This document shows positions 5,480-11,659 of a stretch of 11,659 nt of DNA, piece after piece. The notes beneath the pieces are model-generated. The model saw only the letters and a list, made by a program, of their open reading frames with translations, was not told the DNA's origin and searched no databases. Both the position numbers and the translations under genes were made by a program. Origin of the DNA: Azoarcus sp. (GTDB lineage: Bacteria; Pseudomonadota; Gammaproteobacteria; Burkholderiales; Rhodocyclaceae); assembly GCA_031282905.1 (NCBI GenBank), contig JAITCV010000163.1, positions 1-11,659 of the forward strand, read 5' to 3'. Within the stretch, counting starts at the first letter, position 1. Each line of letters opens with the position of its first letter.

Positions 5480-6265
5480 TCACCGACAGTCGTTTTCGGG
5501 AAGACCAAAGATATCCCGGATCGAAGCATGGAAGCTGGCAAAGACCACGGGAATCAACCATGCCAGAATCCAGAGCAAGAGCGCCAGTACGCCCATGCCA
5601 GGGATAAGGATTTCGAGAACCCCCGCGATGAAGACAGGCAGCAGCAGCCCCAGGGAAAAGGATGCCAGCGCATAGACGGAAAAGGCTCGCCAGTTGCGTA
5701 GGCAGGCCAGCAGGCTGAAGAACATCGCCTTGGCGGGCGCGTGATGCCACCAGCCGATGAGCGGCGGCGTAAACCAGCAGGCCATCAGGATCGGCATGAG
5801 CAGGCCCAGGGAGATGAGGAGCGCGGCGCGAAAAGCGGGCAGTTCCATGCTGAGCGGATCGAGTTCCCTGCGTTTCAGGATGATGTCCCTGAAGATGCCG
5901 CCGTCGATCTGGGCGCTGAATCGAATGATGAGCATATTGGCGAGCAGGTAGATGATGCCAACGGTGATCAGCGCGACGAGATCGCGACGGGACTGGAAGA
6001 CCGTGCCGATGCGGGCGAGCTTTTTCGCATCCAGCGGCTTGCCGCGGGCGATGAGATCGATGAGGTTGAGGATGAGCAGGACAAACACGGGCAGGCTGAA
6101 CTGGACGAGTGGCTGGCCGAGATAGGGGATGCTGCCCACGAGGGTGAGCGCGAACAGGGAGGAAAAACCCAGGGACACGCACAGGCCGGGGGCGCTTTGC
6201 CACAGCAGGAAGCCATCGCGTAGCCAGTACCAGCCGTGCCGCGCGGGAAGACGATGAGCTTGCAT
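5480..6265 (-). CDS. BPSS1780-family multi-pass membrane protein
   Basis: A 261-residue inner-membrane protein with about six hydrophobic segments (around residues 27-49, 52-72, 95-115, 147-170, 195-218 and 222-247). The sequence AMFFSLLACLRNWRAFSVYA (180-199), preceded by WFTPPLIGWWH, is the hallmark of the BPSS1780 family of betaproteobacteria. Biochemical function is unknown. I chose the ATG at 6265 over the TTG two codons upstream (6271); neither has a good ribosome site. It is the last gene of the run from the LOG gene, 51 bases after thrB, and may be read from the same transcript. No hairpin terminator follows directly. Confidence 0.85.
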   Translation of the reverse strand: MQAHRLPARHGWYWLRDGFLLWQSAPGLCVSLGFSSLFALTLVGSIPYLGQPLVQFSLPVFVLLILNLIDLIARGKPLDAKKLARIGTVFQSRRDLVALITVGIIYLLANMLIIRFSAQIDGGIFRDIILKRRELDPLSMELPAFRAALLISLGLLMPILMACWFTPPLIGWWHHAPAKAMFFSLLACLRNWRAFSVYALASFSLGLLLPVFIAGVLEILIPGMGVLALLLWILAWLIPVVFASFHASIRDIFGLPENDCR

Positions 6266-6316
6266 GATCAATGAAATCGTCGATGAATCGCGGGGAAAAA
6301 GGGGCGTGGGAAAGAT

Positions 6317-7270
6317 TCAGCCGCCGGGCAGCGGCGGGCAGTGGGCGCGGCGCTGGATGAGGATATCGCGGAATTCGTCCGGATTCTTGACTTGCACCAG
6401 TTCGCCATCACGCGGCAGATGAAGATCGGCGGCGCGCGACAGCCAGAAACGCAAGGCGGCAGCGCGCAGCATCGCCGACCAGCTTTCAACCTCGGCGGCG
6501 ATGAAAGGCCGAATTTCGTGGTACGCGGCCAGCAGGGCGTGCACCCGCGCGGCATCCAGCCCGTCGGTCGTGCCGCACCAGTCATTGACCGTGACTGCGA
6601 CATCGAAGAGCAGCGCGTCGAAGCCCGCGAAATAAAAGTCGATCACGCCGCCGATGAACGGTCCCATGTCGGTATCGACCCACAGCACATTGTCGCGGAA
6701 CAGATCGGCGTGGATCGCGCCCTGGGGGAGGCTGCTGGCGTTGAACCCGCGCTGGAAATCCAGTTCGTCATCGAGCAGCGTTATTTCGGCGGCGGGCAGG
6801 AAAGGACGGACGCGCGCGGCGGTGGTCTCGCGCCAGCCCAGCCCACGCGGGTTGGGCTGGCGGCGTCCGTAGGCCGCCCCGGCCAGGTGAAGTCCGGCGA
6901 GCATGGCGCCAACCCGCGCGCAATGTTCGGGGCTGGGCGTCATGTTGGCAATGCCGGAGAGGCGCGATACCAGCACGGCTGGCTTGTCCGCGAGCGTGCC
7001 GAGGTATTCGCCATCACGATTGGCAATCGGCGCGGGTACGGGCAAGCCGTGACGGGCAAGATGGGCCATCAGATGCAGGTAATAGGGAAGTCCGGCGCGC
7101 GGGATATCCTCGAACAGGGTGAGAACGTATCGTCCCAGCGTGGTGGTGACAAAGAAATTGCTGTTTTGCACGCCGGTGGCGATGCCTTCCAGCATGAGCA
7201 ACCGGCCGATGGCGTATTGCTCCAGCCAGGGGACAAGCACATCCGCGGTAACTGGCGTGAAAACCGACAT
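6317..7270 (-). CDS. thrB: Homoserine kinase, APH-fold type (ThrB)
   Basis: A 317-residue cytosolic kinase that phosphorylates homoserine with ATP, the step before threonine synthase. It is the aminoglycoside-phosphotransferase-like form of ThrB used by many beta- and gammaproteobacteria, not the GHMP form of E. coli. The N-terminus matches the family (MSVFTPVT, then GIATGVQNSNFFV at 29-41, the nucleotide-binding region). The catalytic Brenner-like motif is HADLFRDNVLW (187-197; catalytic D189), followed by GGVIDFYFAGFD (207-218) with the metal-binding D211. Length is normal and no key residue is missing. The ATG lies 4 bases after the stop of the DUF2782 gene with no strong ribosome site of its own, so coupled translation is likely. 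Confidence 0.96.
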   Translation of the reverse strand: MSVFTPVTADVLVPWLEQYAIGRLLMLEGIATGVQNSNFFVTTTLGRYVLTLFEDIPRAGLPYYLHLMAHLARHGLPVPAPIANRDGEYLGTLADKPAVLVSRLSGIANMTPSPEHCARVGAMLAGLHLAGAAYGRRQPNPRGLGWRETTAARVRPFLPAAEITLLDDELDFQRGFNASSLPQGAIHADLFRDNVLWVDTDMGPFIGGVIDFYFAGFDALLFDVAVTVNDWCGTTDGLDAARVHALLAAYHEIRPFIAAEVESWSAMLRAAALRFWLSRAADLHLPRDGELVQVKNPDEFRDILIQRRAHCPPLPGG

Positions 7271-7274
7271 GCGG

Positions 7275-7604
7275 CTACCAGTTCTTGATTACCCACATCG
7301 GTACCGACAAGGTCGGCGCGCTATCGTCGCGCACCATCTGGCCCTTGCCTTCGCGATCGATCAGGTAATAAGGCGTGCCGTGATTGGGCGTGACCTTGAC
7401 CATATAGAGCTTGCCATGCAGACGGTATTCGGTGACGGTACTGTCGTCACGCTGGATGATGGTGATCTGGGGTTCCTCGATTTCCTCGATCTCCGGCGGG
7501 GGCAGCGGTTCGAGTCCGGGCGGCTCCTGGGCCAGCGCCGGCAGGGCGAAAAGCGCGCACGCGCAACAACACAGGACGAGTCGGGACGGGATGAGGCGGG
7601 ACAT
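7275..7604 (-). CDS. DUF2782 exported protein
   Basis: A 109-residue protein with a signal peptide (MSRLIPSRL, a hydrophobic cysteine-rich stretch, ALA|QE at about 25/26) and a mature domain of the DUF2782 type: EYRLHGKLYMVKVTPNHG, YYLIDREGKGQMVR and the C-terminal SVPMWVIKNW. A proline/glutamate-rich linker (about 28-45) joins them. Molecular role unknown; periplasmic location predicted. The ATG at 7604 has GGAG 8 bases upstream. A longer frame to 7709 exists but would place the signal peptide internally. The gene directly precedes thrB, an arrangement I recall as common in betaproteobacteria. The core contains three cysteines in a row in the signal segment, but no convincing lipobox. Confidence 0.88.
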   Translation of the reverse strand: MSRLIPSRLVLCCCACALFALPALAQEPPGLEPLPPPEIEEIEEPQITIIQRDDSTVTEYRLHGKLYMVKVTPNHGTPYYLIDREGKGQMVRDDSAPTLSVPMWVIKNW

Positions 7605-7724
7605 GATTTTTTCTCCGGGCGGGGGACAACATGAGAAGAAACTCGGGGCGACGGACGGACGAACAAGGCATGCTCCTGCGTTTCGTCCGTCATCGCCTCT
7701 TGTTTTCATCGTGGCGGGAAGAGC

Positions 7725-7738
7725 CGGTATATATACCG
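7725..7738. promoter_or_regulatory. Perfect 14-bp palindrome CGGTATATATACCG upstream of DUF2782-thrB
   Basis: A perfect palindrome between the DUF4870 stop (7743) and the DUF2782 start (7604). Its centre contains TATATA, which could serve as a -10 box on either strand, but I find no good -35 at 16-18 bases on the minus strand. It could be an operator for the DUF2782-thrB-BPSS1780 unit. It is not a typical terminator because the core is AT-rich and no T run follows. Confidence 0.4.
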
Positions 7739-7742
7739 TGTG

Positions 7743-8078
7743 TCAGGCGATCAGCCGCAGCGCGACGGGATAACGGTATGCCGTCCCATTGCTCACGGCA
7801 ATTGTGGCGATGATGCAAAACACGATATCGGCGATCAACAATATGGACAGCAGGACAAGCCCAATTACGAATGCCAGCACACCGCAAACAACGGCCGCGA
7901 TGGAGACCGTGATCTGGAAATTCAGGGCTTCCTTGGCCTGGTCAATGACAAACGCCTTGTCTGGTTTGTCCTTGTTCAACAACCAGATGACCAGGGGTGG
8001 GATAAATCCGAACACGATGCCCAGCAGATGCGCCAGCAGCGCCAGATTCTTGTCGTCGGGTGAAATGTCGTCACTCAT
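7743..8078 (-). CDS. DUF4870-type small membrane protein
   Basis: A 111-residue inner-membrane protein. The N-terminus DDKNLALLAHLLGIVFGFIP followed by PLVIWLLNKDK is the first membrane hairpin. ALNFQITV follows at about 51-58, then two or three further hydrophobic segments to residue 105. These features (LA.LAHL, PLV.WL..KD, EALNFQ) define the DUF4870 (Tic20-like) family; function not established. The ATG at 8078 has AAGGA 7 bases upstream. It starts 59 bases after the LOG-family stop; a TAGAAT -10-like box at 8126-8131 may give it its own promoter, though the -35 is poor. Confidence 0.88.
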   Translation of the reverse strand: MSDDISPDDKNLALLAHLLGIVFGFIPPLVIWLLNKDKPDKAFVIDQAKEALNFQITVSIAAVVCGVLAFVIGLVLLSILLIADIVFCIIATIAVSNGTAYRYPVALRLIA

Positions 8079-8137
8079 GTGAAGTTCCTTTCAGTGTGAG
8101 AAATGGGAGGGGGGATGCAGGCAGGATTCTAGCCCGA

Positions 8138-8881
8138 TTACAGGTTGAGCATGATTTCATGTTCGGTATGCAAGGGGGAGAAGGGGCGGGCTTCGTAATG
8201 CTTGAAGATGGCGTCGACCACGGCCTCGGGTTTGTCGATGACCTGGATCAGATCGAGGTCTTCGGGATTGATCATCTGCTCGCTGACGAGGCGATCCCTG
8301 AACCAGTCGAGCAATCCGCGCCAAAATGGGCCATGCACCAGGATGATCGGAATCTGTTGGCTTTTCCGGGTTTGCACCAAGGTCATCGCCTCGAGCAGTT
8401 CGTCCAGGGTACCGAAGCCGCCGGGCATCACCACGTAGGCGCTGGCGCATTTCACGAACATGAACTTGCGCGCGAAAAAATGACGGAAGGTCTGCGAGAT
8501 ATCCTGGTAGGCATTGCATTGCTGCTCCAGCGGCAACTGGATGTTGAGGCCCACCGAAGGGCTTTTGCCAAAATAGGCGCCCTTGTTCGCCGCCTCCATG
8601 ATGCCCGGCCCGCCGCCCGAGATGACCGCAAACCCGGCATCCGAGAGCAGGCGGGCGATTTTTTCGGTGAGAGCATAGTAGGGATGATCGGGCGCGATCC
8701 GCGCGCTGCCGAAAATCGACACCGCCGGACGCACGGCATTGAGCCGTTCAATGGCCTCGACGAACTCTGCCATAATCCCGAAGATTCGCCACGACTCACG
8801 CGCGATGCCATAGTGCTGCGCATTACCGTGATTTTCGTGGGGGAATTTTTCTTTCGCGTTCATTTCTTGCTGGAAATCCAT
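8138..8881 (-). CDS. LOG-family protein (TIGR00730 type), putative nucleotide phosphoribohydrolase
   Basis: A 247-residue Rossmann-like protein with both family signatures: GGGPGIMEAANKGA (residues 89-102) and PGGFGTLDE (153-161). Together they form the nucleoside-monophosphate site of the LOG/YgdH group, whose members split nucleotide 5'-monophosphates into base and ribose 5-phosphate. The SIFGSARI strand (55-62) and TFRHFFARKFMFVK (131-144) also match. The protein is longer at the N-terminus than minimal LOG enzymes, as in the TIGR00730 subgroup of betaproteobacteria. Start uncertain: the ATG at 8881 or 8863 (both lack a clear ribosome site); a GTG at 8929 would overlap polA. Divergent from polA, with 40 bases between starts. 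Confidence 0.92.
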   Translation of the reverse strand: MDFQQEMNAKEKFPHENHGNAQHYGIARESWRIFGIMAEFVEAIERLNAVRPAVSIFGSARIAPDHPYYALTEKIARLLSDAGFAVISGGGPGIMEAANKGAYFGKSPSVGLNIQLPLEQQCNAYQDISQTFRHFFARKFMFVKCASAYVVMPGGFGTLDELLEAMTLVQTRKSQQIPIILVHGPFWRGLLDWFRDRLVSEQMINPEDLDLIQVIDKPEAVVDAIFKHYEARPFSPLHTEHEIMLNL

Positions 8882-8890
8882 AAATTGTGC

Positions 8891-8906
8891 GACGCCGTTC
8901 GGCGTC
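8891..8906. promoter_or_regulatory. Hairpin in the shared LOG-polA leader
   Basis: GACGCC and GGCGTC form a 6-bp inverted repeat around GTTC, centred 23 bases before the polA start and in the only 40 bases between the two divergent starts. It may bind a regulator or form a small mRNA hairpin in either leader; a chance palindrome is possible at this GC content. Confidence 0.3.
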
Positions 8907-8921
8907 ACGAGGAAGCCTGCG

Positions 8922-11657
8922 ATGCCCACCCTGCTGCTCGTCGATGGTTCGAGTTATCTCTATCGCGCATTCCACGCGCTGCCCGACTTACGCAATTCGC
9001 GTAACGAGCCCACTGGCGCGATACGCGGCGTGTTGTCGATGCTACGTCGGCTGGCCGGGGACTACAAGGCGGAGGCGCGCGCCTGTGTGTTCGATGCCAA
9101 GGGGCCGACTTTCCGTGACGAATGGTATCCCGCCTACAAGGCCCAGCGCCCGCCGATGCCCGATGACCTGCGCGCGCAGATCGAGCCGCTGCATGAAGCG
9201 GTACGGGCCGAAGGCTGGCCGCTGCTCGTCGTCGACGGCGTCGAAGCCGACGATGTCATCGGCACGCTGACCCGGCAGGCGGTGGAGCGCGGCTGGGAAG
9301 CGGTGATCTCCACTGGCGACAAGGACCTCACCCAGCTCGTGCGCCCCGGCGTGCGGTGGGTCAACACCATGAGCGAGGAGACGCTCGACGAAGCCGGCGT
9401 CGAAGCCAAATTCGGCGTGCCGCCGGCGCGCATCGTCGATTACCTCACACTGGTGGGAGACACCGTCGACAACGTGCCCGGCGTGGAAAAATGCGGCCCC
9501 AAGACCGCGGCAAAGTGGCTCACCGAATTCGGCAGCCTCGACAACCTCGTCGCCCATGCCGGTGAAATTGGCGGCAAGGTGGGCGAAAACCTGCGCAAGC
9601 ATCTCGACTTCCTCCCGCTCGGACGGCGGCTGGTGACGGTACGAACCGATGTGGTCCTGCCCTGCGAACTCGACAGCCTCGCGCCGCGCCCGCCTGATGT
9701 GGCCGCGCTCACCGCGCTCTACGAACGCCTCGAATTCCGTAGCTGGCTGAAGGACGCGGGCAGGCCGGGCGAACCGGCGAACGAAGCGCAGGCGCGTAGC
9801 GACGGCTTGCTGCGTCATGGCGATCAAATGAAAGAAGCCAGCCCTCCCGACCGCTCCGCCTATGCCATCATCGTCGACTGGCCCGCCTTCGACGCGCTGC
9901 TCGCCCGGCTCGACGCCACGCCGCTCGTCGCCCTCGACACCGAAACCACCGCAATCGATCCGCTCGCCGCGCGCCTGGTCGGGCTCTCCTTCGCCACCGC
10001 GCCGGGACAGGCGGCGTATCTGCCGCTCGCCCATCGCGGGCTCGAAGCCGCGGGACAATTGCCATTCGACGAAGCGCTGGCCCGGCTCAAGCCCTGGCTG
10101 GAATCGGCCGCCCACGCCAAGGTAGGGCAAAACCTCAAATTCGACGCGCACATCCTCGCCAACCACGGCATCACCCTGCGCGGCATTGCTCATGACACCA
10201 TACTGCAATCCTATGTGCTGGAGAGCGAGCGCGCGCACGATATGGACGCCCTCGCCCGTCGCCACCTTGGCATGGCGACGATCCCGTTCGTCGACCTCTG
10301 TGGCAAGGGCGCGAAACAAATCGGCTTCGACGAAGTCGACCTCGAGCGCGCCGCCGAATACGCCGCCGAGGACGCCGACATCACCCTGCGCCTGCATGAA
10401 GCGTTGTGGCCGCGGCTCGAAGCCACCCCCGCGCTCGCCACGCTCTACCGCGAGATCGAACTGCCGACGCTGGCGGTGCTCCTCGCCATGGAACGCAACG
10501 GCGTGTTGATCGACCCGCTGCCGCTCGCGCAACAAAGCGCCGAACTCGGCCGCCGCATCCACGAACTCGAACGCGAAGCGTACGCGCTCGTGGGCGAACC
10601 ATTCAATCTGGGTTCGCCCAGGCAACTCGCCGAAATCCTGTTCGATCGCCTCCACCTGCCGGTGATCCGGAAAACCGGCAAGGGCGTCCCCTCGACCGAT
10701 GAAGACGTGCTGACCCGGCTCGCCGAGGATTACCCTCTGCCCAAGCTGCTGCTCGAACATCGCAGCCTGAGTAAACTCAAGAGCACCTACACCGACAAAC
10801 TGCCGCGGATGGTGAACCCCGCCACCGGCCGGGTACACACCAGTTTCTCGCAAACCACCGCGGTAACCGGCCGGCTATCAAGCGCCGACCCCAATCTGCA
10901 GAACATCCCCGTGCGCACCGCCGAAGGTCGCCGCATCCGCGCCGCGTTCATCGCCCCCGCCGGATGCAGCATCGTCTCCGCCGACTACTCGCAAATCGAA
11001 CTGCGAATCATGGCCCATCTCTCGGGCGACGCCCGCCTGCTCGACGCTTTCGCCCGCAACGAGGACGTACACCGCGCCACCGCCGCCGAAGTGTTCGGGA
11101 TCGCCTCGGAGCAAGTCAGCGCCGAACAGCGCCGTTATGCCAAAGTAATTAATTTCGGCCTGATCTACGGCATGAGCGCCCACGGTCTGGCCAAGAACCT
11201 CGACATCGATCGCAAGGCTGCCCAGGGCTGGATCGACCGTTACTTCATCCGTTATCCCGGTGTTGCCGCCTACATGGCGCGGATCAGGAACGTGGCCCAT
11301 GAAGAAGCTTATGTCGAAACGGTTTTCGGGCGCCGTCTTCACCTCCCGGGCATTCGCGCGCGCAATCCCATGCTGCGCCAGGCCGCCGAACGGGCCGCGA
11401 TCAACGCGCCGATGCAAGGCACCGCCGCCGATCTCATCAAGAAAGCGATGATCGCCGTCCAGCACTGGCTGGTTGATGCCGGACTGAAATCGAAACTGGT
11501 ATTGCAGGTACATGACGAACTGGTGCTGGAAGTTCCTCCCAGCGAACTCGACACCGTGCGCGCGGAATTGCCCCGGCTGATGGAAGGTGTGGCCGCGCTC
11601 GACGCCCCCTTGGTCGTGGATGTCGGCGTGGGACGAAACTGGGATGAAGCGCACTGA
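8922..11657 (+). CDS. polA: DNA polymerase I
   Basis: A complete 911-residue PolA, close to the E. coli length, for Okazaki fragment processing and repair synthesis. Residues 1-290 are the 5' nuclease domain (LLVDGSSYLYRAFHAL; DGVEADDVIG at 105-114; GDTVDNVPG at 179-187 and the helix-hairpin-helix GPKTAAKWL). Residues about 312-500 are the 3'-5' proofreading domain with D339/E341, D408 and D484 all present. The polymerase domain (about 515-911) has motif A DYSQIELR (D688, E693), motif B RRYAKVINFGLIYG (R737, K741, F745, Y749) and motif C VHDELVLE (H864, D865). F745 aligns with E. coli F762, which discriminates against dideoxynucleotides. AGGA lies 8 bases before the ATG. Two bases of the window follow the stop, so no terminator is visible. 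Confidence 0.99.
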   Translation: MPTLLLVDGSSYLYRAFHALPDLRNSRNEPTGAIRGVLSMLRRLAGDYKAEARACVFDAKGPTFRDEWYPAYKAQRPPMPDDLRAQIEPLHEAVRAEGWPLLVVDGVEADDVIGTLTRQAVERGWEAVISTGDKDLTQLVRPGVRWVNTMSEETLDEAGVEAKFGVPPARIVDYLTLVGDTVDNVPGVEKCGPKTAAKWLTEFGSLDNLVAHAGEIGGKVGENLRKHLDFLPLGRRLVTVRTDVVLPCELDSLAPRPPDVAALTALYERLEFRSWLKDAGRPGEPANEAQARSDGLLRHGDQMKEASPPDRSAYAIIVDWPAFDALLARLDATPLVALDTETTAIDPLAARLVGLSFATAPGQAAYLPLAHRGLEAAGQLPFDEALARLKPWLESAAHAKVGQNLKFDAHILANHGITLRGIAHDTILQSYVLESERAHDMDALARRHLGMATIPFVDLCGKGAKQIGFDEVDLERAAEYAAEDADITLRLHEALWPRLEATPALATLYREIELPTLAVLLAMERNGVLIDPLPLAQQSAELGRRIHELEREAYALVGEPFNLGSPRQLAEILFDRLHLPVIRKTGKGVPSTDEDVLTRLAEDYPLPKLLLEHRSLSKLKSTYTDKLPRMVNPATGRVHTSFSQTTAVTGRLSSADPNLQNIPVRTAEGRRIRAAFIAPAGCSIVSADYSQIELRIMAHLSGDARLLDAFARNEDVHRATAAEVFGIASEQVSAEQRRYAKVINFGLIYGMSAHGLAKNLDIDRKAAQGWIDRYFIRYPGVAAYMARIRNVAHEEAYVETVFGRRLHLPGIRARNPMLRQAAERAAINAPMQGTAADLIKKAMIAVQHWLVDAGLKSKLVLQVHDELVLEVPPSELDTVRAELPRLMEGVAALDAPLVVDVGVGRNWDEAH

Positions 11658-11659
11658 AA

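Noticed and set aside
5036..5701. Plus-strand frame of 221 codons before and into the BPSS1780-family gene
   Set aside because: It crosses two dispersed repeats, the WG remnant and the antisense of a membrane protein; the translation has no coherent domain.
9042..10853. Minus-strand frame of 603 codons inside polA
   Set aside because: Composition-driven antisense frame; polA is intact on the other strand with every catalytic motif in place.

Overview
The window is GC-rich, densely packed bacterial chromosome. The gene set points to a betaproteobacterium: a BPSS1780-type membrane protein, a DUF2782 gene next to an APH-type homoserine kinase, minCDE, a LOG-family protein and polA. Rhodocyclales or Nitrosomonadales-like groups are my best guess, but the sequence alone does not fix the order.

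Layout, left to right. Positions 1-1151 hold two minus-strand genes: a DCC-type thiol-disulfide protein followed by an NAD(P)-binding SDR/epimerase that runs off the left edge. Positions 1152-1571 are non-coding, with a good sigma70-like promoter over an inverted repeat and a cluster of GC hairpins. Positions 1572-4990 form one minus-strand unit: minC, minD, minE and a secreted NlpC/P60 cell-wall hydrolase whose start overlaps the end of minE. Positions 4991-5479 are gene-poor, with a minC promoter candidate, two probable dispersed repeats and the frameshifted remnant of a WG-repeat gene. Positions 5480-8881 hold a minus-strand housekeeping run: LOG-family protein, DUF4870 membrane protein, DUF2782 protein, homoserine kinase (thrB) and BPSS1780-family membrane protein. 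Positions 8922-11657 hold a complete polA, the only plus-strand gene, diverging from the LOG gene across 40 bases.

How the genes fit together. MinC, MinD and MinE place the division septum. The NlpC/P60 hydrolase downstream would act on peptidoglycan in the periplasm and looks co-translated with minE, so cell-wall cutting may be tied to division control. This protein carries near-identical 48-residue tandem repeats before its catalytic domain, and the array is the most unusual structure here. thrB belongs to threonine synthesis. PolA keeps polymerase, proofreading and 5'-nuclease motifs.

Three genes (nlpC, minE, SDR) carry small in-frame tandem duplications. I see no tRNA, rRNA, CRISPR array, intact insertion sequence, or prophage or plasmid genes. 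Apart from the repeat-bearing min-linked hydrolase, the gene content looks like an ordinary core chromosome.
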